Origin: Sclerotinia nivalis | Taxonomy: Eukaryota; Ascomycota; Leotiomycetes; Helotiales; Sclerotiniaceae | Direction: 5' to 3' | Assembly (NCBI GenBank): GCA_029531795.1 | Contig: JAPEIS010000012.1 | Span: forward strand, 1-64,000 | DNA: 64,000 bases | Part shown: positions 31,617 through 45,783 of the stretch, piece by piece | Numbering within the stretch: the stretch's first letter is position 1 | Layout: each line of letters starts with the position of its first letter | The notes under the pieces: model-generated | Seen by the model: only the letters and a program-made list of their open reading frames with translations | Told to the model about the DNA's origin: nothing | The model's database searches: none | Translations under genes and position numbers: made by a program

Positions 31617-31975
31617 TATCACGAGATAGTACGATCACAGAGCACGTTGAAGCGATCGGGGAGAAGATGATTGAAGTGAAGTGATAGAGTTAAGTGTATA
31701 TTGAATGAGAACTGTGTTGAATGACTTGTCCTCGATCTTAAGGATCGTGGGTGGTATATATAGGCTTAATGGAAGCTATCTAGCCGACGAGAGGCGTCAA
31801 TTAGGCTAGGCTTCGATCTGTATGATATCAGGAGAGGGTTGACGATCGTAAGGATCGACAAGATCTAGAAGATCCTGATAACTAATGTAAAATGAGGGGT
31901 ATAATGATCGTGGAGTATGGGGTGATCGTAGATCACCAGTCATGTGGATCAGGTATCATGTGATTACCCGTGACA
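31617..31975 (-). mobile_element. Solo LTR (359 bp) with perfect target duplication
   Basis: ATAAT precedes (31612-31616) and follows (31976-31980) the segment. On minus it starts TGTCACGGGTAATCAC and ends CTCGTGATA. Its G+C content is far above that of the flanks and it has a TATATATAGG box near 31755. It shares terminal sequences with the LTRs at 3536 and 52715. The internal part was lost by LTR recombination. Confidence 0.8.
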
Positions 31976-31980
31976 ATAAT

Positions 31981-33680
31981 TATTTCAATTTATTGATTAT
32001 AGATTTCAAGAAATATTCCGAACCAGATTAGTATATAATTCAGGGGGTCATCGAGATATCTGTATTTGAATAGAAGAATCAGATTCGGATTAATCAAGTA
32101 GTTTTCTTTATTATCTATTAAGTATATATTTCAGATTCAGCATTAGCATTACAATTCTATTGAGAACGACTTTACCAAAGGTATTCTTATATTATAATAC
32201 AGATAGAAGATCTATAGAAATACCGAACTCCATTAGAGATATAAATATTACAATAAAAGATTATTATAAAAATTAATGAAATCTAGATTATTAATTGTTA
32301 TTATAATATTTGGAGATATAATCAATTTGATCAATTAATATTAAATTGAATCCAACTCCAATTAATTTACTTTGAAGAAGGATTTCATTTGAAAATTAAA
32401 AAAGTGTAGCTTCTTCTATTCCTTCTTTTTTCCATTTTATTATAAATGAGGTTTTACAGTAGATTAAATAAAATTAAAATAATTCAAAATTACTATTTAT
32501 ATAGGCTTTTCAGCAAAAGAGGATATCAAGAATTATATTGAATAATTATACTAAATAAGCAAATTGTATATAGATATATATAATTATTTTTGATCTTTCC
32601 GATATAGTACCTTTCTAATTGAATTGATAAGATTTCATTGTATTTATATTGTTATTCTAATCTTGACAGATTATATATATAATTATCAATCTTGATTCTA
32701 AACAACAATCTACAACTTGAAACATTAACTTTATTCGAATTAAATAAAGAACTTATAATAACTTCAAAATATATTATAGATTTCATTCAAGGATTCCAAG
32801 TATAGAAAATTTGAAGTTTCCTTATCGGTCTTATATATCATTATTATCTAAAGAGTCTAATTTAAAATTAATAAATAAAACTAGTAAATAAAATTATTAT
32901 TAATAGATAAAATCAATAAATGAAACAAGTAGATATATAAGTTTATAAAAATTTATAAATAAAAAATCATAATTTATTCAAAATAATAAAGTTATTATTT
33001 ATTATTTTTCTTTATTAAAGTTTATTTTTAAATAAGATTTTCCTTAATCTTCAATTTCTAATATATAAATTTCAATACTTCATTTTTTTTTTTTTAAATT
33101 ATCATTAATTATTATCTTTATTATTTGTAATAACTTTGTAAATTAATATATCAATCATTTTTTCAAACAAAAACTTCAAAAAGAAATTCTTTTCTTGATA
33201 TTCTTTATATAAAAAGAAAATAATTTTAACAATATCTCTCTATACATTTATACATCTGCATTGTCTAATTGTTTAAACAATATTATCATGAATCCAAGAT
33301 ATACTAAAAAGAATAAATTTATTTGTTATTTATATATTATAATCAATCCCTATCAAATTAATATAAGGAATGAATATATTCGTATTTTGTATAATTTGCT
33401 ATTCTACCATTAATGATTTGGGGTTTTCTAAAGACATCTCAAAATTAAAAATTACGATAAATTCACTTCGGACATTAGGATCCTGATCACTTCAAACAAT
33501 AAAGTATTTAGATTCTGAACAGAAAATACACAAATACTAGACTACATTAACTTCAACTTCTTGGAATCAAACTTAAAGAAAACATACAAAGCAAATAAAA
33601 ACAACAGAAAATAAATCAATATATACAACAAAAAGCTTTTCTAATTTTGCTTCGTTTAACTATTTTATCATTTCAATAAC
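31981..33680. other. AT-rich spacer with no gene seen
   Basis: Very AT-rich, with AATAAATAAAA-type runs near 32870-33060. No frame worth naming. It may hold further mutated repeat sequence. Confidence 0.4.
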
Positions 33681-34936
33681 AATTGGTTTATATACTTCTT
33701 TTCTTTCATTCGAAAACATCTTTTTGTATAATCTCAAAATAATAACATTATCATTTTCGGAATTCTCTAAATCCGATGAATTATTTTTGTTCAATATACA
33801 AAAGAATTGATATAGCTTAATAAAGATCTCTTAGTAAAACTATTTTGTTTTATTGTTTTTTACTTTTATAATTTTAATTTCCTCAACAAAAAGATTAATC
33901 TTACTATCCACAAACAATTCCTCAAGATATAAACCAAACTATAATACATTAATTTCTTTTCGAAATATTATTATCCAAATACCAGATTTGTTCAAAAAAT
34001 CAATATTGATTTCAAAAGTTTTTTCAATAGTTTTAACTTATACAAATATAAAACCAAATACAGAGAAATTGATGTATAATTTATACATTCTAAAGTTAAA
34101 ATTTATCTAAACTAAAAATAGAATATTTAAAACTTTATTAATCCCAATTTTAATCTTTTGTATTTCTTTTTCTACTTTCTTCACAAGTATTCTAATCCCT
34201 TCAATATATTTCTTTTTTAAAGAAATAAACTTTCGTTTTTTAATAAACTTAAATAACTAAACAATTTCTCTTTTCATCTATAAAGCATTTATAATTCTTC
34301 TGATTATTAATTTTCGAAACAAATCAACTTGCTTTTCGCTATATCCTTTCAACAATTACAATATCTTTGAAGATACCTCGAATTTATATATACACATCAA
34401 AAGTTCAACAATCTCTCCTTCAATAATTCTCTAACTTTTGAAGAAAGTTTTCATTTTAAAAGTAATTTCTTTGTACTTTTGAATAAGTATAACTAAATCC
34501 TTTGATTGGATTTCTTTATAATATCAATTTAAAGCTTTCTTATCAATATCATTTTTATCTTTAAAATCTTTTTCATTTGATGATATCTCAGGATCTGCTA
34601 TAATAGATACAATAACATCAAGATTAATAGATTCCGAAATAATTGGAATTCCAGAAAGTCCAAAAAAGTAGGGTATACAACCAAAAGCATTATTTTTAAA
34701 TTAAATTAATTCATCTCGATAGTATCGGATATCATCCATTTCATTTTTGAAGAACCGAACAATATTAATTTCAGTATACTATATTTTGTAAAATTCATTC
34801 TATATTATTAATCCCCAACTTAATCTATCGACCATTTCTTCATTGGATTTATTCAATATAGATATACCAAAGCATTTGATAATTTCTTCTAATGAATATT
34901 TGTTTGAATTTATTGAGCTTGTAATTGCAATTAAAA
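33680..34936 (-). pseudogene. Long mutated reading frame of unknown origin
   Basis: Reading minus from about 34936 down to about 33680, one protein-like frame persists for about 400 codons with roughly a dozen TAA/TAG. Readable stretches include NKYSLEEIIKCFGISILNKS, NEEMVDRLSWGLII, FFKNEMDDIRYYRDELI, INIDFLNKSGIWIIIFRKEI and LEELFVDSKINLFVEEIKII. Stops fit former Gln or Trp codons. I do not recognise the family. It ends only about 40 bp from the LTR of the 11-kb Gypsy element and may be an older element into which that one inserted. Confidence 0.35.
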
Positions 34937-34977
34937 CAATAAATCGAAAACAAATCTTATTTTTACAATCTATATAT

Positions 34978-35265
34978 TGTGAGAAAGTTGGATTGCTAGG
35001 GCTACATATGTAGTTAGTTCATAGGCATTAGATTATATGATCCTTTGTAATTAGATATAAGGAGAAGGCTTCGTTTTCTCTTTTAGAACAATCAATTGTT
35101 TTCATTAGCCTTTTTGTATATCCATTGTATACAATCCTCAACCCATTGTTATTCATATTAGTTCTATTATTCGAAGTTTATATAATGTAGTTTAATTAGT
35201 TTGTATTCTATTCTCTTTTGTAATATACTATCGGGATATATATATTTCGATTTATTTCTTTTACA
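34978..35265 (+). repeat. 5' LTR of the 11-kb Gypsy element
   Basis: Begins TGTGAGAAAGTTGG and ends TTTTACA. It aligns without gaps to 45784-46071. It shows mostly T where the 3' copy has C (about 31 sites) and a few A where the other has G (about 7). Confidence 0.88.
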
Positions 35266-36890
35266 ATAATGATCTACACAAGGATCGAATTGTATGGTTT
35301 ATATTGTATAAATCTTTTTGCAAGGAAATCATATTGAAAAGAAAGTAGAAATAGTATTCTGTCAATAAGGGATAGGATTGATTTTGAAAGGATAAACCTT
35401 TTCAAAAGTAGAATTGCTAAGCGATAAATGGGAAAGTTCGGTTTTCGATTCCTTTTTATTTGTATTGATCTATTGTATTGAAAATAAACGATCCTAGCGA
35501 ATCACTTCATTGTATTCTATAAAAAAGGAATGTATTAACAAAGCTTTTACTCGGAACTAGAACTAGTAATGTTCGAGGTATGATCGATTCCAAATGTTGT
35601 AAGGAATTTCTATTAATAATCGAAACCATTATACCTTCGAACCCGAAAATTCGATTTCGAGGATAACTTTAATTGAGTGTAGTCTGATCAATTGAAGGAC
35701 TTTGTATGCTTTATAGATGATTAAAGTTGATATACGTTTATCTGTAGATAGAAACTGAAGGAGGATTGGAATATAGAATATTAGTTTGCTATCTTTAATA
35801 TCGATTTTCAAAAATTTAAGATGTATCTTAAAAAGTTCTGTTCTAAAGAATTTAAGATCTATGCAATCTTTTTGTAAGAAGAAATACCTTAGAAGAAAAG
35901 TTTCTTATATTCTTCTATTTCCCTTTGAAACTTTATCAAGGAAAATCATAAACAATAAGGATTATCGAGAATCCAAAGTTGAATCAGATTTTGACAATCT
36001 TGATACACTTCAATCTTATTTTGATTTACGAAATATTAAACAAATCTTCAATTAAACCTTTTTTTATATTAATATCATAAAGAATCCGGAACAATCTATA
36101 AATAAATCAACGGAAGTTGTATATAGATTAAAGAATATTATTGAATTTCTTGATTTCAATAAGGAGTTCTTTATCGATACTAATGGGAATACAATAAGAA
36201 AAAAAAAAAAAAAAAGCCAAAAAAATAAAACAAAAACGATAATATGAATTTCCAATCAAAGGTTCTATTTATAATTTGTATTATAGATTATATCATTATA
36301 AATTATATATGTATATACTCTATTATACTATATACCAAAAGTTTTGTTATTTTTATTTTTAATGAAATTGATGTATTTGATTTTGTTATTATTTGGGAAG
36401 CTCTGCAGATCGATTATAATATAATTGATGAGGAGATGTAGATTCGTTTTCTATGATATTATAATTAATTTACCTTTGTTCAAATCAAATTTATATTAGA
36501 GTATAGTTTTAACAAATATAGTTGGAAAGAGGGCTGAAACCTGTTTTGCTTTGTTGTTTTTGCGATTACGATATCCAGTAAGTAATTGATATTTGTAATT
36601 TTCTAGATCAATTTGTTGATAATTAGTAAAAGAAGAATGAGGAGAATTATAATGTGAATCCGATTATAATAAAGGATTATATTGCCAAATTCGTACTTTT
36701 AGTTATATAGTTTATCGATAATTATATAATTACAGAATTCGAAGTTGGAAGACTTTTCCTATATGATTTGTATACTTAAATGGGCAAAAAGATCGCGAGA
36801 CAATTCAAAATCGATTTGGATGATCTTAGTTTTATGAATTTCAAAAAAATGATGGATGAAGTATACAAATAATATTCTTCCGAAGATTTA
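35266..36890 (+). other. Leader and upstream frames of the 11-kb element
   Basis: Contains short open stretches on plus, the longest at 35786-36055 (QSFCKKKYLRRKVSYILLFP), which could be the start of gag but match nothing I recognise. A run of 19 A, broken only by later A-rich sequence, sits at about 36200-36218. Confidence 0.35.
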
Positions 36891-37268
36891 ATGATCTACA
36901 TTTACGAAAAGCCTAAATTTCATCAAACTATTATTTTACATATTGTAAACGAATATATGAAAACACTATTTGCCATCAAAACTACTCTAACTCCATATAT
37001 ACAAAACCGAAACATCGATATCATTATTAATGAAATAATTGATCTTTTGGACAAGTTCAATATAAATCACCTACAAGCTAGAATTGAAGGAACAAAAGAT
37101 TTAAAATCAATCTTTACTTCATTACAATATCAAATTACCTATCAAAGAGAAAACACAAAGTATAATAATTATTCATTTCGGAAAAATAAAGATACAATCC
37201 TTCTTGATATAAATATTGTATACAAAAAAGACTTCCTTTATTATTATTATTTTAATCAATCTTCTTAA
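36891..37268 (+). pseudogene. Gag-like fragment
   Basis: 125 codons: HQTIILHIVNEYMKTLFAIK, TLTPYIQNRNIDIIINEIID and DLKSIFTSLQYQITYQREN. Helical, polar, and located between leader and protease, as a capsid fragment should be. The identification rests on position; I see no nucleocapsid knuckle left. Confidence 0.4.
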
Positions 37269-37913
37269 GATAATAATCATAATATAAAATAGAATTGCTT
37301 TAAAAAAATCGAGGATATTGAAACAAGATTTTGTTATTACAATAAATACAAAACCTTTATGTATAAACCAAAAGAGCATACCAATCCAACTCCGATTTTT
37401 CGAATAAAAAACAAACCCGAAATAAATCAGATCGAAATATATACTATCTTTTACAATTTTGGTTTATATAGAAAGGAAATATCAATTCAAAACAACAAGA
37501 ATAAAACCCCAACTATCAAAGTTTCTAGTATTAAGATAATCAAAGATATATTTATGAATAATATTAGCTATCGAGAAGAACCTATCCTCGATATCAATAC
37601 TGCAACTCAGCCCAAGGAGTTTGCAAGACTACAAAGAAGATTATCAAAAAAATCAAAATCAATTGAATAAAATGAAATTGATAAACCCAAAAAACAAGCT
37701 CCTATTATACTTCGAGTATTGCAAAAATCGATAAAACAAATCGAAAAGGAAATATTAAAAAAAAAATTCTTTAGAAAAGATAAAAAAATAAATATTGATG
37801 AAGATGAAAAAGAAGATTGAGAAAAGAAAAAGCTTCCCGAATTTAATAAAGATAATATTATATACAAAATTAGATCAATTCATATAAGGATTTCAAAAAC
37901 AAAGAAGCAATCA

Positions 37914-38513
37914 TTGATTTCGATATACACCAATGAAACCCCGATAAAGATATTGAAATATCTTTTCAAGCTCGAAATTCTTATATCAATTAATACAATC
38001 CTTATTCATTTCCCGAACCTTCTCAAAAAGGTACTGAAAAAAATATCAATTACAAAAATTGAGAAAAGAAAGAATATCGAAACAAAAATTATAAACTTTA
38101 TTAAAGAAATCTCCTTTGTTCTATTCAATACTAATAATATAACAGCCAAATTTAGTTTTTATTCAAAGAAGATTTGCAATATCTTTATTATAACAATAAT
38201 TCTCGATAACAAAAATATCAAAATCAATAATATCGTTGATTCAGATTCTACAATCAATATGATGAATCTTGAAGTAACAAAAAAGTTAGGATTCACAATA
38301 CAAAAATACAATACAATAATAATGACCCCGAATAGAAATACAGTTATGCTATATAAATTGATTGAAGATATTGAAATCAACTTTGAAGAAATTAAAAATA
38401 TTGTAAACATTTTTGTTTTGAATAATGCTAAAAATCTATTGTTACTCGGAATACTTCACATCTTTATAGGAAAAATTGATTTCGAATATAAAAATAATAA
38501 GCAAATTATCTAG
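37914..38513 (+). pseudogene. Retropepsin fragment of the 11-kb Gypsy element
   Basis: 199 open codons. IKINNIVDSDSTINMMNLEV corresponds to the catalytic loop and following helix of a retropepsin (normally DSGA/DSGS; the Gly is now Asp, one G-to-A change), and NNAKNLLLLGILHIF fits the second conserved strand (usually LLLGxPW). It should cut the polyprotein but is inactive as read. Confidence 0.6.
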
Positions 38514-39467
38514 ATCATAAATGATAACAATATCAATTGCGTTAATTGTTGAATAATAAAACCGAAACATAAAATTGACATTACAAAAGCTAATCTTGAA
38601 AATCAAAGAAAAAAATAAATAATACAACACCTAAGGATTATGTTAGCAATCCTTCGAAAATCCTAAATACCAACAAGAATAATAAGAAATTCGAAAAATT
38701 CATCAAGACTTATTTTCCGGAGTTTCTAATCAGTATCCCAAATTTTAAAACCGTCTTAAATTTTAGCGAGCATATTATAGATACCTTCAGGATTAAACTT
38801 GATTTCGATATCGAAGATATATTTGATAATATTAAAGAATCTAAAATAAAGGGATTTTAAGAATACTTTGCTATTAATAGTATTCATCTCAATTTGAAAG
38901 AACTTAGAATTGAAAGTAATATTTGAAAAAGATTAATAAACATCAACTCTATAATCCTTATTCCAATCAATAATACCTACAAGAAAAAAAATAATAAAAT
39001 AAAACCTTTGGATAAGATTGAATACATTGATAATGAAATCCCTGAAAGTGATCCTAATTAATTGAAACTGGAATGTATAATCAATCCTGTATATCTTCTC
39101 TCAAATCCATTTTCGAAATATTTGATACCACACTTCGATACCAGACCTGAAGGATTCAGATTGATACAGAAACGATTAGCTCTATTAAACATTAAAGATA
39201 TACTCCTAAAACGAGAAAAGCAGCTTCTTTTAGTACTCTTGATGAATCAAAAAGTAATACTAACTTTCGATTGAATTGAAGTTAACAATATTAAACCCTC
39301 AATTGCTTCATCTCAAATTATTAAAACAATCCTATACAAGGCCTAGCAAACTTCTAGTTTTATCCTTCCAAAGATTCTTTTGTTTATCGCTATCGAGATG
39401 ATAAGAGATTGTATTAAACAAAGAATATTAGAAAAAAAAAAAAGGATTTTATCGAAATCCCTAATAT

Positions 39468-40320
39468 TTGATCAAAAAAAGCGAAACTGGAAAGTATTGT
39501 ATTGTTGTTACTATAATTAAAACTAATAGAATAACCTTGTATAATACAAATATACTTCCGAATTTAGAGAAGTTTGCAAAACAAATAACTGAATATTTGT
39601 TGACTTTTTTGATCGATTTCTTCTCTAAATATAATCAGATACTATTGAACAAAAAGAATAAAAATATCACTATTATTATAATACTTTTAAGATTAATAAG
39701 ATTTACAATCCTTTCTTAAAAAGCTACCAATTTTATTATTCAATTTGCGAAAATTGTCTCGAGGATATTGTAGGATATTATACCTGATGTGGTTATACTC
39801 TATCTAGATGATATTAATATTAAAAGCTTTAGAATTCGATATAACGAAACTGAAATTGAATCGGGATTATAGAAATTCGTTATAGAACATTTGAAGAATC
39901 TCGATACTACAATGGAACATATCGAATATACAAAATACACTATTAAAATCAAATCTAAATAGTATTACGATAGAATTCGGATCGTAGAATACTATATTGA
40001 TTTTAAAGAAAGAAATCCTGATACTATCAAAATCATTAAGATATTTGAATAGCCTTCTTGTTCAAACAATTATGAAATTAGAATGTTCTTCGGAATATAT
40101 GTTTTCTATCAATTATAAATAGAGAATTTTGCAATTGTTATTGAACCTCTTTATACTTTATTGAAAAAAGATACAGAATTTATATAGACTTCTAAATATA
40201 ATATTGTAATGGATTTGTTGAAAAACAAACTAACTTCTACTTCAATTCTTCTATTTTTGATTTATCTATTTGAAATCGGAATCATCATTCTTGTTATTGA
40301 TATTAACTTAATAAAATAAA
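39468..40320 (+). pseudogene. Reverse transcriptase of the 11-kb Gypsy element
   Basis: The frame reads SETGKYCIVVTIIKTNRITL (for KWRLVNDYRxLN-type start), then ILYLDDINIKSFRI near 39795 for the YLDD active site, IEYTKYTIKIKSK, IVEYYIDFKERNPDTIKIIK (the LGHxVS-GI-xD-xKV region), SNNYEIRMFFGIYVFYQL and EPLYTLLKKDTEF. Several TAA/TAG break it. The arrangement is that of Ty3/Gypsy pol. Confidence 0.7.
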
Positions 40321-40899
40321 AAGCTGTCTTGAGCTAATTATACAAAAACAAATCTTGTATTATTGTTAGATATAAAAATGATTTATAAAATTATACCGAA
40401 TAAAATTACAATACAATCAAACAGGAATGCCGAGGGATCCTCAAAGCTTTACAAGAATGCAAAAAAGATCTCTATAATATTCACTTTGTTTTAAAAACTA
40501 ATATCAATATTCTTATAACCCAACTAAATAAAACGATTATAGATTTACCTAGTACTTTGATTACGAAATGGATTGTTTGGATTAGACTTTTCGATTTTGA
40601 TATCAAATATATTTTTGGAAATAAGAATACTGTTGTTGATGTTTTATTGTAACAATTACAGATTATTTTAGATAATATTGACAAAGAATACAAAAAGAAT
40701 ATTGATGATTTGATTATTGCAGGTTTGAATTCCTTAAGTATAGATCCGATTGTGAATATAAACACCTTTCAAATTTTAAGACTATTTCAAATTTTAGAAT
40801 ACAGAAATAAAAAGATACAAAAGTTCGTTCAATACATTACTACATTACAAAAACCTAAAAGCTTAACAATTAAAGATTAACAAACATTCAAAAAGGAAA

Positions 40900-42290
40900 C
40901 TTTCAATTTCTATATCAGAAATCGTTGTTTATTTAGAATTCATAAAAATAGATTGTCCCTTGCCTATATAATTGTAAATGATGATCTAATCAAAAAAGCA
41001 AAAGTTATAATTCGAATATACAAAGAACTAGATTACAAAGATTTGGAATTATTATATACTAAGTTGTACAATTGTTATTAATAAAATAGTATATACAAAG
41101 ATATAAAAAGTTGAATAACTTTCTATTCCGTTTACTAATTCAGGTTATCCAAATAGACAAATGAACCAATAATTGTTATCTAAGCTTCAAGCATTTGGCG
41201 AAAAGTTGGTATGAATATTACGAAAATGCTAGACGATTATAAATTCAAATACCTTGTTGTTTTGTAAAAGGATCTCAATGATTAAATAGAAACCAAAGTA
41301 TTACAGAATACTACTTCGAAAACTATAACTAAATTCCTTTACAAAATAATTTACTATTATAACTTTTTTGAAGAGATTATTGTAAATGATGATTCTAAAA
41401 ACAAAGATATTATACTTGTTTATTACGAAAAGTATAGAATCAACAAAATCCGAATATTTATCTATTATTTTCAAACCAATGAAATAATAAAAAGAAGTCA
41501 TCATTCTATTATTGAAACATTCTTTCGTTTATCATAAAATAGATATAAATAATTGGAATAATTGGAAACTATACTATTCGTTAATTACATTTCGATATAT
41601 AAATCTACAAACAAAACTCTATTTGAATTGATCTACAAACGAAAAGCTGTATTGCTTCTTGAGATTATCTATACGATTTGAAGGATCCTTAATTAAAAGA
41701 ATATATATACCCAAGAAGATTTGCTAATCATTAGAGTATAGTAATTAAAGATACTGAACAAAAATATCGAAGAAGTAATCCTTCACAAATGATATTACAG
41801 AAAAGATAGAAAACTTCGTTATGATTTAGATTGCAAAACTCTAAATAAAAATATTCAAATAAAAGATATCATTCTATATTACAATCCTTGATCGAAAATT
41901 GATATATTATACAATACAAAACTTGCTTTTAGATAATATAGCTTTTACAAAGTTTCGAAGAAATTAGAAGGCCTTTCCATTTATATTTTTGAAGAAATAA
42001 ATAGAACCTTGTTTGATGAAATCTATATCGATGTTCGGTTCAAGAAATATATATTGCGTTTAGATCTCTTTGTTAATAATAATTCGGATGATTTTTGCGA
42101 TTAGATCAACAAGAAATACCAAGTATCGAGATATTTATATTCTTCAAAACAAATAAGCAATCAAGGATTGTTTTCTATTCGATTATAGGATAATTTAGAT
42201 TCTAAAGAAAAAGAAAAGAAATAAGAAACCAAGGAAAAATTATTATTGCAAACTTCTATTTATCGATTGCGAAATACAAATAAGAAATCG
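40900..42290 (+). pseudogene. Integrase region of the 11-kb Gypsy element
   Basis: Broken plus frame. VGMNITKMLDDYKFKYLVVL followed by KDLND-stop-IETKVLQ matches the start of the catalytic core of Gypsy integrases of the type reading DxxxMPxxxGYxYLVVARDD(L)SGWVEA. The first catalytic Asp is Asn here. Later, KRSHHSIIETFFRLS fits the region of the catalytic Glu. It would insert the cDNA copy; it is dead as read. Confidence 0.6.
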
Positions 42291-42299
42291 TTCTAAGTT

Positions 42300-45200
42300 T
42301 CTAGAAGGGGAAAGGTATTTGAGTTTTATTGAAAAATCTGAAAAACTCTATAATATAACTGATTTTACCTTTTGAATAATTCTTAACAATTTTCAATCAA
42401 TTCTTGAACAATTCAATACCTTCTTTATAAATCTTATTCTTTCAACAAAAAACCATCGAATCTTTATATACTCGTTTATATTTATTTTATCTTTCATACT
42501 CTCTTTTATTTAATCTTTTTATAATATCTGAAGAAGGATTTAATCAAGCCATAATCCTTTATTTCTTTGAAAATACTCCCTTCTTTATTCAATATAAAAA
42601 TCAATCCTTTAAAAACAAAATCGAAGTCTTTATATTCATTGATATTTTTGATATAAAGGAAAAATATAATGCTTTTGAATACTAATTCAATTATTCGTTA
42701 AATATTATTGATTATATCAAAGATTTCGCTAACGAAATAAAAGATCGAATCGAAGATCAAAATCTCTATAAAGTAACCGATCTTTCCAAAATTGATTATT
42801 TAATCAAAAACAATAAAGCGATCTAATTTATCGAACAGCATCACAACAAAGCTAAAAAGGATTTCAAAAACCTCGAAAGAATCTAGACCTCTACCCTCGG
42901 AAAAGCTCTTATACGATTATAATCAGAGAATTCGATTTTGAAAGATATATCAACAAAAACAAACATTATCTATTGTACTTCCCGCTTTAACCCCCAAATT
43001 CTTATCAAATTCCTGAATAGAATTATAACCAATCGTTTTTACCAAAAGAAAAACAAAAAAGCAAAAAAATATTATTCTACAAATTTCCGTTTTATACATA
43101 GATTTATCACAAAAGCCGATACAAAGAATAAAAAGAATTGAACCCCTTTTCCTTTTGATCTTAATCAAAACCCCATCCTCAAGAATTGTAGATTCACTTT
43201 CGATCGTCTTAAGTTTTTAAAAAAATATAAAGAAAATGAAACTTTTTCTAATACCAAATAAAACGATAAACCTATTTATAAAATAGATATAACAACTATC
43301 ATACCAATACCCAACGAAAACAAAGCTGAATCAGAAAATGAAGAAAAATTGAATATAATAGCTTCTTTAACTTCCACTCGCATATATCACCTCCTCCATT
43401 CTCAAATTATTATATCGATTTCGGAACCTGCTATTGCAAACATCAATAAATAGCAAAAACGAAATTATCAATTCAATCTTTCGAAAAATACCCCTTCACA
43501 TCCGTCAATTTTAAACAAATACATTCCTCGCCGTTATACAACTAATTATAACCAAGAACTTGTTTCGGAAAAAGACAATTCTGCAAACTCCGATAATTTT
43601 AAAACCGTTTTAAATTCTTCCCAGGATTTGAAAAGTTACATCTGCAATTCTAGCTTTCAACTTGATAAAGAATAATATTCGTTAATAAACGATAATTATA
43701 TTACTAATCAAATAAAGTAAAAGATTATTATATTATTAAATGAAAATATTATTGTTAATACTCCTTGTATATATCACTTGTATATACTAATAAAGCTTTT
43801 AGATTTAAAAACAAAATACATTTTGATTAAAGAATTACAAAATCGATTGATTACTATAATTGAGAATCGAAAACATATCGATGAGATAAAATTGATTAAA
43901 GAGTTTTACTTTTGATTCCGCTTTTATCTATCTCTAATACAAAAACGATCGAAATAAACTCTCGGTTTTTATCGTTTTAATCCAAAAGAAAATACCTATT
44001 CTTTCAATATAATCGAATCCCTCAAATCAAACCTCCGCTAGAAGATACCTTTAGTAAAAAACACCTTTCGAAAAGATTCTGTTTTACGAATTCCGGAATT
44101 CTAACAGATCTTTGAGTTCAGAGATTTCCTTAATATATCTTTTCTTTGTAATGATATTTTTGCTATCTACAAATAGTATTTCTGTAGAATTCTTAAAGGA
44201 GATCTACTTTCAAATTGTTATTTTTCTTTTATTCAATTTCTTTTTAAAAGTAATCCATCTTTGTAGCGAATTGTTGTTTATACTCGAGAAGATTATGAAT
44301 TCCGTTTTGTTTTTGTTCTTTTGCTAATATTATAATTTTCTAATTGTAACCGAAAGTTTATTCGTTACTATTCCTTTTCCGATTTCTTCAATCTGACTTT
44401 CAAGAAATATATATTAGAGACTTTCAAAAAGATCACCATTATAATTGATCTATCTCAATTAGGAAAATCAATTGAAGATATCTATAGAAAACACTAAATT
44501 CTCATTCCGAATATCTTTGATAAAAACTACAAATTGATTTGAAATTTTTTGAAGAAGCATTCCTTTTCTTATCAATCTTGATATGATCTTAATTAAATAG
44601 CATAAAGAAATATATTTCAGAAAGTTGAACACAATAACGATTTTTATTGAAGAGATTTGATTAAAAGCAATTCTTGTATGATTGTACTCTAATCTGATAC
44701 TATTCTTCGGTTTAATAGTTCTTCGAGGATTTACAGATCTATCTTGATACCAATATTATATTTCGTTGTTATTTTTGATAATCAAGAAATAAAGGATAAA
44801 AGCTTTTACGAAAGTCTTTAGCATTCCCTTTAGAATCAAACTATTCTTTTCGAATTGAACAAATTCAATAAAGAGGATCTTTATATTCCTTGTCTTTCTA
44901 TTTTTAATATCAATTTTGTATTATTTGATCCCATTTCTATAGCCTTTTTAGAATCATTGTTGTGGAACTTTATTATCGTTAAACAATATACGAATATATT
45001 ATTCGGATTCAACAATAACGAATTCCGAAGATAGTATTAGAAATGGATTAAACAGATAATGAAAGTTTTGGTATTTTTGATCGATATATTTGTTCAAGAA
45101 GAAAAATAATAAAAAGATTAATTCTTGTTCGTAAACTATAAAATTATTAAATAGTAATTGAAAGCTCTTCAGAATAAAAATTTCGAGTATCAAGAATTTT

Positions 45201-45783
45201 CGAAGAATGATGTTATTTTCGGATAAGAAATTGTCAATTTAGTTAATGCTGAACTCTCAATTAAAACGATTTTTTGTATTCCAAAAAAATCAAAAGGAAA
45301 AGGAGTAGAGAAATCCATTGCTAAACCTTCGGGAGATCGAAGTGAAACATTCGACTCCGATGGAAAATCGAATCGAAAACCATCTGTACAATCAATTGGA
45401 TTGCAAAAGGATCCGAAGAAATCGATCCGGAAGAGAAATAATCCTCCTTTAGAAGCAGATTAGGAATCCAAAGAACTGATATCATCAATCCAATATTCAA
45501 GTTGTTTTCAAATCGCTGAAAAGAAACTTAAAACGAAGCCTATTGTCAAATACCCAAAGACAATTTTTGCAGAAAGTACTTCTTCAATTCAAAAGGCTGG
45601 TATCGAATTCGAAAGACCAATCTATTCAACGGATTTGGATTTTTGAATTTGTAAACGATACTAACTTTTTAAGATAATCTTAAAAAATACTCAAAGACCT
45701 CTTTTTTTAGCATCCGGATCTGTTTTCTACATCGCAAATAAGTTTTGATTGAAATAGATCACATATTTCCAAAAAGGAAAGAA
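42300..45783 (+). pseudogene. Extra 3' region of the 11-kb element, content unknown
   Basis: After integrase there is 3.4 kb before the 3' LTR, much more than in ordinary Gypsy elements. Plus-strand frames are readable with interruptions: 42938-43141 (RFNPQILIKFLNRIITNRFY), a continuation to about 43700 (PIPNENKAESENEEKLNIIA, YIPRRYTTNYNQELV), and 45240-45645, a 130-codon Lys/Ser-rich stretch broken by one TAG (KSKGKGVEKSIAKPSGDRSE). It may be an additional gene after pol or part of another element inserted here. I recognise no domain. Confidence 0.45.
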
